From assembly GCA_963788585.1 (NCBI GenBank), contig CAWBHA010000004.1, positions 186,001 through 250,000 on the forward strand: a DNA stretch of 64,000 bases. The letters are read 5' to 3'. Position numbers and translations under genes: made by a program. Source of the DNA: Bog-473 sp963788585. Its GTDB lineage: Bacteria > Actinomycetota > Acidimicrobiia > Acidimicrobiales > RAAP-2. The notes below the pieces were generated by a model. The model saw only the letters and a program-made list of their open reading frames with translations, made no database searches and had not been told where the DNA came from. The first letter of the stretch is position 1, and every line of letters starts with the position of its first letter. Positions 36,859-45,844 of the stretch are shown here, in pieces.

Positions 36859-38760
36859 TCACAGCCCCACTCCTGCCCGACGGGTTTGGCGATGCCAGAC
36901 CTCCAGGGTAAGCAGTTGCCAGATCTGCTTCGACCGGTCTTCTCGCCCAGATCTGTGCTCCTCTACGAGCGCGGCAACAGCTCGACGGTCGACGAACCCT
37001 GCAGAGACGAGTTCGCCCCCGAGCAACGAGTCGTCGATCATCTCACGCAGGTCTCGGGTCACCCAGGCGCGAAGCGGAGCAGAAAAGGAGGCCTTGGGTC
37101 TGTGCACGATCTCCTTTGGGAGCCAGGCTTCGGCTGCCTGCTTCAACGCAATCTTTCCGTTCTTCGCGGACACCTTCTGCTCCCCCGCCAATGAGAAGGC
37201 GGCGCTGAACACGAAGGGATCCACGAACGGAACTCGTACTTCGGTCGAAGCGGCCATGCTGGCCCGGTCGGTATAGGCCAGGTTTAGGCCAGGGAGAAAC
37301 ATCCGGGCGTCCGTCAAGCACATTCGATCGATGCTGTCCGACATGCGGCTCTCTTCGTAGAGATCCCGATGCTGGGCAAACACGTGCTCGATTTCACCCC
37401 GCAGGTCGGGGCTCAGGAGCGCCGACAACTCGTCGGCGTCGTAGAGGCTGTAGCTCCTGCGAAACGCCGCCTCTTCGGGAAGCTCCGCGAATGTCATGAA
37501 CCTCTTGGCCCAGCGCGCGTAGCGCAGGCCGCGCCCTGCCGCAGTTACCGGCAGGCGCTCGACAACGCCGTGCGCTGAGCGGTGGACGAAAGCGGGGAGC
37601 TGGCGGTAGCGCCCGGCCAAAAGGCAGGCCACGTGTTTGCGATAACCGCCGAACAGCTCATCGGCACCCATTCCCGACAGAAGGACCTTCACCCCGGCCG
37701 CACTCGCCCCCTTCGCCATGAGAAAGGTGTTGATGGCGGCCGGATCACCGGTGGGTTCATCGAGGATATCGACCATCCTCGGCAACAGGTCGACGACATC
37801 TGGTCGTAGCTCAATTTCATGCAGGTCGATCCCATGCCTTTGGGCGATCTTTCGGGCGAACACGGCATCATCCGGCATGGCTTCAAGCCGATGGTCCTCG
37901 TCACGGAACGTAATAGTGTAGGCATCGATTTGCGGATTCGCCTGTTTCGCCAACACGGTGACGATGCTTGAGTCGAGGCCGCCAGAAAGGAAGCTCGACA
38001 CTGGGACGTCGGCAACGAGGTGGGCGTTTACCGAGTCCTCAATGACATGCCGAAGGTCGTAGCGCCGGGATTGCGCTGCCACGGCCTCTTCGACGATGTC
38101 CCAATATCGTTGGACGCGACACGTGCCGTCTGGGCGGAACTCGGCCCAACTACCCGGCTGGAGCTTTTCGACGCCGTCAATGGCGCACATTTGATCCGGC
38201 ACCCAGTAGTAGAGCAGCGATGCGACGAGTGCGCGGGAAGACACTTGCAACTCGGAGCCGAAGGTGTTCACCATCGCCTTGAGCTCCGAGGCGAACACGA
38301 CCCCGTCCTTCCGGCGGATGTAGTGCAGCGGCTTGATCCCCAAGGGATCGCGAGCGAGGAAGAGGGAGCCCGTGGCCTGATCGAACAGCGCAAACGCGAA
38401 CATGCCTCGAAACCGCTGCAGGCATCGAGGCCCCCATCTCCGCCATGATTCGAGAACGACCTCGGTATCGGACATGGTCGAAAACCGCGCGCCACTGGCG
38501 ACAAGTTCCGTTCTGAGTTGCCGGTAGTTATAGAGCTCTCCGTTGTAGCAGAGGACGAGGGGTTGTTTGACCAAGGGCTGTTGACCCCGCCCGAGATCGA
38601 TGATTGAAAGACGGCGATGGGCAAAGTGCACGTCAACTCGGTCGTCGCTGTGCGAGAAGGATCCCGCCTCGTCTGGGCCGCGGTGCGTGAGACACTTGCC
38701 CATCATCTCGGTGGCGGCGCGGCCGTCAACCTGTTGATACGCGCCGGCGATGCCACACAT
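36859..38760 (-). CDS. asnB: Asparagine synthase-like glutamine-dependent amidotransferase
   Basis: 633 residues. Cys2 (MCGIAGAYQQ) is the glutaminase nucleophile, and RLSIIDLGRGQQP and CYNGELYNYRQLR are N-terminal GATase-II motifs. The PP-loop SGGLDSS at ~256-262 binds ATP in the synthase half, followed by LSGMGADELFGGY (~350). In polysaccharide clusters members of this family amidate uronic acids rather than aspartate. With a 6-dehydrogenase two genes upstream this is the more likely role here, as inference. The ATG at 38760 is 18 nt after the GT4 stop. Both catalytic halves look intact. Confidence 0.88.
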   Translation of the reverse strand: MCGIAGAYQQVDGRAATEMMGKCLTHRGPDEAGSFSHSDDRVDVHFAHRRLSIIDLGRGQQPLVKQPLVLCYNGELYNYRQLRTELVASGARFSTMSDTEVVLESWRRWGPRCLQRFRGMFAFALFDQATGSLFLARDPLGIKPLHYIRRKDGVVFASELKAMVNTFGSELQVSSRALVASLLYYWVPDQMCAIDGVEKLQPGSWAEFRPDGTCRVQRYWDIVEEAVAAQSRRYDLRHVIEDSVNAHLVADVPVSSFLSGGLDSSIVTVLAKQANPQIDAYTITFRDEDHRLEAMPDDAVFARKIAQRHGIDLHEIELRPDVVDLLPRMVDILDEPTGDPAAINTFLMAKGASAAGVKVLLSGMGADELFGGYRKHVACLLAGRYRQLPAFVHRSAHGVVERLPVTAAGRGLRYARWAKRFMTFAELPEEAAFRRSYSLYDADELSALLSPDLRGEIEHVFAQHRDLYEESRMSDSIDRMCLTDARMFLPGLNLAYTDRASMAASTEVRVPFVDPFVFSAAFSLAGEQKVSAKNGKIALKQAAEAWLPKEIVHRPKASFSAPLRAWVTRDLREMIDDSLLGGELVSAGFVDRRAVAALVEEHRSGREDRSKQIWQLLTLEVWHRQTRRAGVGL

Positions 38761-38777
38761 CGATCAGGTCTCCACTC

Positions 38778-40073
38778 TTACCGAGGCGCGGCGCTGAGAG
38801 CATCGGCAAGCTTCTCGTAAACCTCGATGTAGCGAGGAGCTTGATGGCTCCATGCCAGCTCGTTTTCGATGCGGGTTCGTCCTGCCAGTCCCATTTCGCA
38901 ACGTCTTGGAGCATCGTCGACCAAATCCACCAAGAGCTGACCGAGTTCCTCAGAATCGTTGGGAGTTGCGTAGGCCGCCGCATTCGCAGCCGAAATGCGG
39001 GTCTCGTGCAAATCGAACGCTACGACCGGCAGACCGAATGCCATGTACTCCATCGTCTTGTTCATCGTGGAGACATCATTCAACGGATTCTTTGGATCCG
39101 GGGAGATACCCACATCGGCGGTAGAGAGAATCTCAGCCACGTCAGCATCGGGGATTCGTCCGGTGAACGTGACGAAGTCCTCCAGATCGAGCCGGAGGCT
39201 TTGAGCGACGAGATCGTCGAAGCAATCGCCTGATCCAATAAGGGTGAATCCGATGTCGCGCCGTCCAAGACGGTGGACGACATGAGCGGCCAGGTCCAAT
39301 ACGACGTCCACACCATCCTGTGGCCCCATCACTCCCAGATAGACGGCGAGATGGGGCCGGGTGCGGCGAAGCACTGCGTTCCCGGAGGTCCGACGGAGCC
39401 GGGTCAGATCCGGGCCCGTTCGCACGACGGTCACAGACGTTGGGGAAACGCCGTCTCGCTCGAGGACGATCCTCCGGTACGACTCGTTCGTAGCAATGAC
39501 GTGGTCGGCCGTCCGGGTCGTGCGGCGCTCCATGTTTCGCAGAGCCCTGTAGACGAGTTGGTTGCCGTCCGGGAACCTCGACTGGTACAGCTCCGGACAG
39601 AGATCGTGGTGATCGAAGACAAAGGCTGATCCGTGTAGCAGCCGAAAGAGCAACCCAATGGGCCAAAAGAGGTCGGGAGGATTGCAGCTTTGAACCACGG
39701 CGAATCGACCGCGGAAGCTTGCTCGGAGACTCATTATGACCGTGGCGACGAACGAATAGACGTACTCGAGAACGAACGACAACCCAGATCCGCCTGGCGC
39801 GAAGGGTCGATACTTGTACAGGTCAACCTCATTGAGCCGGAAATAGGTGGGGTCGCCAGGAGCCTTTGGGCAGACAACAGCGACTCGGAAGCCAGCGTTG
39901 ACCAGCGACTGACACTCGAGCCAAACCCGTCGGTCGAACGGGACCGACAAATTCTGGACGAGGATGAGAACCCTTCTCGGTCGCCTTCCCCGTGCGCCGT
40001 TTGCCGACGGGCGCTCCGAGGCCGTCCTACTGGCGCCGTCGGGTTCGAACTCCTCGCCCCCCGTGGCTACCAC
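38778..40073 (-). CDS. Glycosyltransferase family 4
   Basis: About 431 residues from the GTG at 40073, which follows GAAGGG with 5-nt spacing and overlaps the upstream TAG; the GTG at 40091 is an alternative. The N-terminal domain starts at RRVLILVQNLSVPFDRRVW, and FVFDHHDLCPELYQSRF is a conserved block. The donor domain has VYLGVMGPQDGVDVVL and ADVGISPDPKNPLND followed by MEYMAFGLPVVAFDL, where the E-x7-E motif is only partly kept. This resembles WbpH/CapM-type GT4 proteins that act early in repeat-unit assembly. It is between the 6-dehydrogenase and the AsnB-like gene in a tight operon. Confidence 0.82.
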   Translation of the reverse strand: MVATGGEEFEPDGASRTASERPSANGARGRRPRRVLILVQNLSVPFDRRVWLECQSLVNAGFRVAVVCPKAPGDPTYFRLNEVDLYKYRPFAPGGSGLSFVLEYVYSFVATVIMSLRASFRGRFAVVQSCNPPDLFWPIGLLFRLLHGSAFVFDHHDLCPELYQSRFPDGNQLVYRALRNMERRTTRTADHVIATNESYRRIVLERDGVSPTSVTVVRTGPDLTRLRRTSGNAVLRRTRPHLAVYLGVMGPQDGVDVVLDLAAHVVHRLGRRDIGFTLIGSGDCFDDLVAQSLRLDLEDFVTFTGRIPDADVAEILSTADVGISPDPKNPLNDVSTMNKTMEYMAFGLPVVAFDLHETRISAANAAAYATPNDSEELGQLLVDLVDDAPRRCEMGLAGRTRIENELAWSHQAPRYIEVYEKLADALSAAPR

Positions 40074-41383
40074 GCGAACCCTTCGTAGCACTCCAGCGCC
40101 TCGATCTCGGGCCCGAGTCGGCCGTCGAGGTCAATGATCCGAGCCGGCGGGGTTTCCAGCAACGCTTGAACGACCTCTGAAGTCGAAGTCGACACCAGCG
40201 CGATGTCGGCACCGGCAATGGCCTGTTTCGGACCGTCGGTGAGAATACGCCTGAGGTGCGGCAGTTTCGATTCTACGTACTGCCGATTGGAACCGACCAG
40301 TGAGGAGGGGTTAAGGAGCGGGTCGTGAATTCGGACCTCGTAGCCCTTGCCCAACAGCGTCTCTGCAAGGTCAACGTAAGGGCTTTCACGCAGGTCGTCG
40401 CTGCCCTGCTTGAAACTCAAACCTAACAATGCGACCCGAGAACCCTCACCGGCAACAACTCGGTCAATCGCTTCGTCGATGGACAGCCCGTTGCTCGCCA
40501 GTGTGCCGGAGAGCAGGGGAATGTCGATGCTCTCTGTGCGCGCCAGATAGAGGAGGGAACGCAGGTCCTTCGGTAGGCAAGACCCTCCAAACGCAAATCC
40601 GGGCCGCAAGTACTTGGCTGAGATATTTAGACTCGTGTCTTCGCAAAAGAGCGCCATGACCTCTCGGCTGTCGACACCGAGACGGCTGAAGACACGACCA
40701 AGTTCGTTAGCGAACGAGATCTTGGTGGCGTGAAATGCGTTACACGCGTACTTGAGGGCTTCGGCAGTTCGGGGATGAACTGCTCGGATCGGACTGTCAA
40801 GAAACGAAAAGAGGCGGGAAACCATATCAATGGCACGCAGATCCGAGGAACCGATCACCGTGTACGGAGGTGAATGGAAGTCCGCGATCCCAGTACCTTC
40901 TCGAAGGAACTCCGGGCACATTGCTACCGAGACATCCGGTCCCGAGGTCTTGAAGGCAGTCCGCAGAATTGCGGTGATGTCCTCGACCGTTCCCGGCGGC
41001 ACCGTGCTGCGGATGACGACGGTATGGAATGCCGGGGCCGAGTCCGAATCTGAGAGCGGCTCGATCAGATCTTCAACAACGCGGTAGATGGCGGCCAAAT
41101 TCGTTTCACCGCTGCTTGCAGATGGCGTACCAACGCACAGGAGAGACACATCCGCTTCCTCCAGCGCGTCTGCCGGGTACACCGTCGCGTGGAGACTGCC
41201 AGATTCCACGACGCCGCAGACTAGGGCATCCAAGCCTGGTTCCACGACGGGACTATGCCCGGCCGAAACGGAATTCACCTTCAATTCGTCCGGGTCAACA
41301 CCCCAGACGTCATGACCATTGGCGGCGAGACAGGCAGCAGTCACGGTGCCCACATATCCGAGTCCGAAGACCGCGACCTTCAC
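40067..41383 (-). CDS. Nucleotide-sugar 6-dehydrogenase (GDP-mannose/UDP-glucose dehydrogenase family)
   Basis: 438 residues from the GTG at 41383, which places VKVAVFGLGYVGTVTAACLA (NAD-binding GxGxxG) at the true N-terminus; an upstream start would add 29 residues of unlikely sequence. Catalytic region: LRPGFAFGGSCLPKDLRSL with the nucleophilic Cys, plus CPEFLREGTGIADF and ALKYACNAFHATKISFANE. The LNISAKYLRPGFAFGGS form is closer to GDP-mannose 6-dehydrogenase (AlgD) than to UDP-glucose dehydrogenase, so a GDP-mannuronate product is possible but not certain. It oxidises C6 of the sugar nucleotide to a uronic acid and would supply substrate for the AsnB-like enzyme. Confidence 0.85.
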   Translation of the reverse strand: MKVAVFGLGYVGTVTAACLAANGHDVWGVDPDELKVNSVSAGHSPVVEPGLDALVCGVVESGSLHATVYPADALEEADVSLLCVGTPSASSGETNLAAIYRVVEDLIEPLSDSDSAPAFHTVVIRSTVPPGTVEDITAILRTAFKTSGPDVSVAMCPEFLREGTGIADFHSPPYTVIGSSDLRAIDMVSRLFSFLDSPIRAVHPRTAEALKYACNAFHATKISFANELGRVFSRLGVDSREVMALFCEDTSLNISAKYLRPGFAFGGSCLPKDLRSLLYLARTESIDIPLLSGTLASNGLSIDEAIDRVVAGEGSRVALLGLSFKQGSDDLRESPYVDLAETLLGKGYEVRIHDPLLNPSSLVGSNRQYVESKLPHLRRILTDGPKQAIAGADIALVSTSTSEVVQALLETPPARIIDLDGRLGPEIEALECYEGFAW

Positions 41384-41543
41384 GTCGAAGCCTGCGATGG
41401 TAGGGGCAAGAGCTCGCGGCAAGACGGCGCCATACCCGAAAACGAGCGATAGAACACCAAACAGATACAACGTGCGCTGTTTCTGGTCGGTCAGCGTGGC
41501 CGTCTCGGCCGGTCAGCCGTTGCGAACGTGCCGGCTCGACGAA

Positions 41544-42281
41544 TCAGGAAACCCGACGGCGCCGCCCACTCGAGGGTTCCGGTGGTGTCCCTGGGGGTCG
41601 ATCGAGCGACCAGCCGGCGCGCCGTGCCATCGCAACGGCGGCCAGCTGAGAGTTGACTCCGAGCTTTTGAAGAATCGCCTTGATCTGTGAACGGACGGTC
41701 GAGATCGAGACATATTCCTGGTTGGCGATCTCCTCCGCACAACTACCCTCTATGAGCTCGGCGAGTACAACCTGCTCGCGCTGTGTGAGCCCGGCAAACT
41801 TGTCGAGACCAGCGGAATCCCGTCGCTCGTCGACCGCTGCGAGCTCGAACGCCGCCGAGGATTGCGGCTGCGCATGAGAGAGAATGCCAACCCGGAGAAC
41901 GAGGGTTACGGTGCGGAAGAGTTGGTCGAAAGGTTCGCTTTCGTCAATCAGTGCCGTGGTTCCGGCTTCCAGCCAGGCGTCCGACCGGTCGGCGTTGTCC
42001 GCCTTGTCGATGACGCAAACGTGGAGTCCAACTCGTCGCAACTCGCCGATGAGCGCAGACCCGGAGGGCACGTCGAGGAATCGGGCATCGATAAGCACGA
42101 GATCTGGTCGCCAGCCGATTGCACGCTCAATCTCATGCTTCCTTGCGACGATGTTCATCGTGGCGAATCCGTACGTCTCGAGTGCGGTGCCGAGAGCATC
42201 GGCCAGGAGGTCGCTTCCGGCGACAAGGATCCGACCCAGAATGCCGGTCGGTCCCGACCGATCTGGGGCCGAAACGGTCAT
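41544..42281 (-). CDS. LuxR-type response regulator-like transcription factor
   Basis: 245 residues from the ATG at 42281 (AGGGG 10 nt upstream). The open frame continues to 42425, but that part has no domain character and overlaps a 16-bp palindrome. Residues ~15-130 resemble a receiver domain: ILVAGSDLLADALGTAL, where the Mg-binding acidic pair is reduced to a single Asp, and DLVLIDARFLD with the phospho-acceptor Asp. Residues ~165-225 are a LuxR helix-turn-helix (LTQREQVVLAELIEGSCAEE ... STVRSQIKAILQKLGV). A degenerate HIT-fold gene lies upstream. It is paralogous in layout to the pair at 28.2-29.6 kb. Confidence 0.78.
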   Translation of the reverse strand: MTVSAPDRSGPTGILGRILVAGSDLLADALGTALETYGFATMNIVARKHEIERAIGWRPDLVLIDARFLDVPSGSALIGELRRVGLHVCVIDKADNADRSDAWLEAGTTALIDESEPFDQLFRTVTLVLRVGILSHAQPQSSAAFELAAVDERRDSAGLDKFAGLTQREQVVLAELIEGSCAEEIANQEYVSISTVRSQIKAILQKLGVNSQLAAVAMARRAGWSLDRPPGTPPEPSSGRRRRVS

Positions 42282-42691
42282 GAAGGTGCGCCCCTGGAGC
42301 ACCCGGCGGCGCGGTACCCCTGGAGCTTTCGCCAGGGCGCGAAACCGGCACGCGCTCGCGCAAGAGCTAGTCGCCGAATTGGACCCACCTGAAACTGTCG
42401 CCATGCCATGCCGCCCATCACGCAAGACCGGTCTTGCCCTGGCTGTCTGGGTGCCACGCCAAATGGCCTCAGATCACCGCGCCGGTCCGTATCCCGAAAA
42501 TATATCCGGACACTTTCAGACGGGTCAATGGCGGTGTCGTCTGGGAGCAAGACAAGAGGTGCGGACACCCCAACGGTACTGCCCAAAGCGCTTCCCGTTG
42601 TCAATTTGTTGTGGTTGATCGAAGGCTTGTCCGTCCGTTGTTTCTTCGTCGACCTCGAACGGTAGCCGTAGAGCTGAGATCATTGCTGCTC
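42282..42691. other. Regulatory intergenic region between HIT-like and LuxR-type genes
   Basis: 410 bases with no gene I can support. It includes the upstream region of the LuxR-type gene with a perfect 16-bp palindrome (42422-42437) and an A+T-rich patch around 42495-42510. Confidence 0.45.
42422..42437. promoter_or_regulatory. Perfect 16-bp palindrome, candidate operator
   Basis: GCAAGACCGGTCTTGC is its own reverse complement. It lies 141 bp upstream of the preferred start of the LuxR-type regulator. LuxR-type proteins bind such dyads as dimers, so autoregulation is possible. No expression evidence. Confidence 0.45.
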
Positions 42692-43057
42692 TCACACGCT
42701 TTTGGGGCCATTCGAATCGTCGCTCTCGGTGGGCAGAACCTCGAAGGACACGTGACCCTCCGAAGCCCGTGGGTCCATTGTCACGACGATCTCGGCGGAA
42801 GCCTGGGAATTCCCTTCCCGAACGGACTGCTTTGCACGTTGCAAAGCGGCCAGAACGTGGGCCCGATGTGCCACAGGAAGCTGTTCAATGCCACTGATGT
42901 GCTGGCGGGGCACGACCAGCAGGCCGCCGAGTTCGGCTCGACTGATCACGACGACGTCTTCGTCGACGCAACGGGCGTCCAGGGCGGCTGCCCGCTGCAC
43001 AGCCCTGCAAGACCGGCATTCCGGAGCCGCGCCTTTGTCCCGGTCGGGATGCCGCAT
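42692..43057 (-). CDS. Degenerate HIT-fold protein, paralogue of 28187-28639
   Basis: 121 residues from the ATG at 43057, chosen because it leaves a leader of the same length before the Cys pair as in the paralogue; the frame is open to 43180. CRSCRAVQR (CxxC), DEDVVVISRAELGGLLVVP and QHISGIEQLP follow the HIT layout, and AHVLAALQRAKQSV is the core helix. The final motif is EGHVSFEVLP in place of H-x-H-x-H, so catalysis is probably lost. The RBS is weak. It is upstream of a LuxR-type regulator on the same strand with a 410-nt gap. Confidence 0.6.
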   Translation of the reverse strand: MRHPDRDKGAAPECRSCRAVQRAAALDARCVDEDVVVISRAELGGLLVVPRQHISGIEQLPVAHRAHVLAALQRAKQSVREGNSQASAEIVVTMDPRASEGHVSFEVLPTESDDSNGPKSV

Positions 43058-43355
43058 GCCCTGATCCACGTGATGCCCCCTTCGATCAGTCGAAGCCGAC
43101 TCGTCGTATATAGAGGGCCAGCAACGTCCAACAAGATACCGCAACCGTTTTGATCGAACAGTGAAATGCAGTTCGCCCATCCATCTGCCGGTACGCGCGA
43201 CGTATCAGGATCCGAGGCTTTGTTCTCGGAACAGGGCAGGAAAGAAAAGGGCGCCTCCTGAAGAGCACAGCTGGGCATCTGATGTACGGATCACCATGGC
43301 CAGTTTCGGTCCACGAAAATCCACCCCGTCGCCCTAATTCCCAAGCGGACAGGAG

Positions 43356-44963
43356 ATGAGTGCAGGCATTGGCAAGAGCCGACCGGTCCCGACGGGGCTA
43401 GCAGCAGCTGTGTCGTCGGAGCTGGACACGGGCTGGTGGACCCCCACGGTCGAAGAGGTCCTCACGCGCCTTCCCGACGAGCCCACGGGAGATATCGCAG
43501 CGGCGCCCATTCCTCGGATTCAACCCGCCGTTCCTTGCGCCGACCGAGAGTTCGCACACCAATTCCCGCTGAAGCCACGAACCACCGGGCTGAGAGCTCG
43601 GCTCGTTGCGACCGATGTCCTGGCCGTTGGCGGGACATGGCTCGTCATGGGCTCTACCGTCGTGCCGGTTTCGACGGAGGGTCGTCAGTGGGGTGCAGCA
43701 ATTGCAGCCACGGTCGCGACCCTGGTCGCCATGCAGGTGCTCCAATTGTACCGATCCCGGCTCTGCGTACGGCGTGGGCAGGAGATCGGACGAATCGTCG
43801 TTGCCGCCGCGGCCGGTGCTTTCGCTTTTGCGATCGTGCGAGGAGTGGGAGCTCGTGATGACGCGATGGTCGTTGCCGCCGCCGGGTGCTGTCTTCTCGC
43901 GGTTGTAACCCTACGGTGGATATTCGGCATGTGGTTGCGAGCGCAGCGTGCCATGGGACACTACCGGCGAGGGCTCATCATGGTCGGAACCAACGACGAT
44001 GCCGTCGCCATCTCGACCATGCTGCGTAGCCAACCAGAGCTCGGTTATGAGGTGCGGGGTATCATCGGCGAACCACGGCGCCACTCAGAATGGGAAAACC
44101 TGCCGAACCGATCGACTCTCGACGAAGTTCCCGCAATGGCCCGCCAGACCGGCGCCACGGGAATTCTCCTGATAGGCAATGCGATCTCCGCCACGGAGTT
44201 TCGCGACGCGATCGAAATGGGGACGGCCGAGAACTTGCACGTGCAGGTCTGGCCTGGCTTCAGAGGGCTCGGAATGCGCCGAATCCGTTGGCTCCCGATG
44301 AGCGGCGAAACGTTTCTCTACGTCGAATCGGCACGACACCCCCGGTGGCAACTGGTAGCGAAACGGACAATTGACCTGCTTGGAGCGATGGTCGGGTTGG
44401 TGATCGCTGCGCCGATCCTTCTGGTGGCGGGGATTGCCATCCGACTCCAAGACAGTGGCCCGATCATTTACAAACAGCTCAGAATCGGACTGGAGGGCCA
44501 CCCCTTCACGGTCTACAAGTTGCGATCCATGGCACTCCATGCGGACACAGAGACCGACCTTTCGGAGATAAACGAACGCACCGATGGACCGCTTTTCAAA
44601 GTAGCGCGTGATCCACGGGTTACCAGAATCGGCGCCGTCTTACGCGCACTCAGCATCGATGAACTTCCCCAACTCTACAACGTCCTCGTCGGGACGATGA
44701 GCCTGGTGGGCCCACGTCCCGCCCTTCCCGACGAGGTCGCCGAGTTCGATGCTGAACTGCTGCGACGGCATCGTGTCAAGCCGGGTGTTGCCGGACTCTG
44801 GCAGCTCGAAGCGCGGAACAACCCGTCCTTCCATGCCTACCGAAGGCTGGATCTCCTGTACGTCGACAATTGGTCGATCGGACTCGACTTGTTCATCCTT
44901 CTGGCGACGGTTCCGATGGTGATCGCGCACGCCGTGAGCGGATTCGTGTCCGAGTCCAGTTAG
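43356..44963 (+). CDS. Polyprenyl-phosphate sugar-1-phosphate transferase (initiating enzyme)
   Basis: 535 residues. Four N-terminal membrane helices (~80-185) and a CoA-binding-like linker domain (HYRRGLIMVGTNDDAVAI ...) precede the catalytic bacterial sugar transferase domain (~330-530). That domain has one helix (LLGAMVGLVIAAPILLVAGI), then FTVYKLRSMALHAD, the DPRVTRIGAVLR block and SLVGPRPALPDEV, and ends in VKPGVAGLWQLEARN. It transfers hexose-1-phosphate to undecaprenyl phosphate, the first step of the repeat unit. AGGAG directly abuts the ATG at 43356, an unusually short spacing; translation might begin slightly downstream. It is divergent from the HIT/LuxR genes and probably has its own promoter in 43058-43355. 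Confidence 0.88.
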   Translation: MSAGIGKSRPVPTGLAAAVSSELDTGWWTPTVEEVLTRLPDEPTGDIAAAPIPRIQPAVPCADREFAHQFPLKPRTTGLRARLVATDVLAVGGTWLVMGSTVVPVSTEGRQWGAAIAATVATLVAMQVLQLYRSRLCVRRGQEIGRIVVAAAAGAFAFAIVRGVGARDDAMVVAAAGCCLLAVVTLRWIFGMWLRAQRAMGHYRRGLIMVGTNDDAVAISTMLRSQPELGYEVRGIIGEPRRHSEWENLPNRSTLDEVPAMARQTGATGILLIGNAISATEFRDAIEMGTAENLHVQVWPGFRGLGMRRIRWLPMSGETFLYVESARHPRWQLVAKRTIDLLGAMVGLVIAAPILLVAGIAIRLQDSGPIIYKQLRIGLEGHPFTVYKLRSMALHADTETDLSEINERTDGPLFKVARDPRVTRIGAVLRALSIDELPQLYNVLVGTMSLVGPRPALPDEVAEFDAELLRRHRVKPGVAGLWQLEARNNPSFHAYRRLDLLYVDNWSIGLDLFILLATVPMVIAHAVSGFVSESS

Positions 44964-45165
44964 TCGCCAGCGCGCGTCGCCAAGCACTTCGTCCACACCC
45001 AGGCTTTCCTCAGCGAGGGACCATCCTTCCCCAATATTTGAACGACCATTCCCCAATAGAGGGGATGACGGGTCCCAAAAACTTCGGGACTATTGATGTG
45101 ACATAACCGGCTGGGGTGGGCGGCCGAACCATACAGGGTGCAAGCGCTCGAGAGACCCCGGAAGG

Positions 45166-45801
45166 ATGCAGAGTTCGGTGCCGATCAAATTGGCGGAGGA
45201 TCGTCCTGGTGATCCAGGGACGGCGGCGGCGAAACCGACAGCCGACGACGAGGATCTTATTCAGGCTGTGGCGCAAGCTCGCTCTGGCGAGAGCGCCGCT
45301 TGGGAAGTCCTGGTGGCCCGCTTCGGCGGACTCGTCGCCGCGATTGCTCGGCGGTGCCGACTGAACGACGCTGACGTCGCAGAGGTCTGTCAAACGACTT
45401 GGCTCCGGCTTGTCGAGAATCTCGACCGTATCGAACAGCCAGAGCGCCTCGGTGCGTGGTTGGCGACCACCTCGCGGCGCGAGAGCCTGAGGATCGCCAC
45501 GCGACAAGTCGTGGTTTCCACCACCGATGTCGCATACCTCATAGCTGATGACAAGCTAGAGCCTCTCGATGCCGCCCTGTTGCGGGAGGAGCAAGACGGA
45601 GCGATACGAGCGGCAGCCGAGCGTCTATCACCTCGCTGCCAGCGGCTGCTCGGTCTTCTGATGGGCGATGACGATCTCCCTTACAAGGAAATCGCCGAAC
45701 AGCTGAACATGCCGATCGGAAGCATTGGGCCAACGAGGGGACGCTGCCTGGACCACCTCCGCGAAATCTTGGCCGATATGGAGGCTCCCGCCCCCGGATA
45801 G
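45166..45801 (+). CDS. ECF-type RNA polymerase sigma factor
   Basis: 211 residues. Region 2 (~33-100) has AWEVLVARFGGLVAAIARR and DADVAEVCQTTWLRLVENLD with the W-L pattern of the -10 recognition helix. Region 4 (~150-200) has LSPRCQRLLGLLMGDDDLPY followed by the helix-turn-helix KEIAEQLNMPIGSIGPTRGR. The ~30-residue N-terminal extension is acidic and Pro-rich. GGAAGG abuts the ATG at 45166; the GTG at 45178 has better spacing. No anti-sigma factor gene is visible on either side. It lies between the initiating transferase and the sugar C-methyltransferases and may control this locus, which is inference. Confidence 0.85.
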   Translation: MQSSVPIKLAEDRPGDPGTAAAKPTADDEDLIQAVAQARSGESAAWEVLVARFGGLVAAIARRCRLNDADVAEVCQTTWLRLVENLDRIEQPERLGAWLATTSRRESLRIATRQVVVSTTDVAYLIADDKLEPLDAALLREEQDGAIRAAAERLSPRCQRLLGLLMGDDDLPYKEIAEQLNMPIGSIGPTRGRCLDHLREILADMEAPAPG

Positions 45802-45844
45802 GGACAGAACTCCGACTGCAACGCGCGTTATCGGACTGGTCGCG

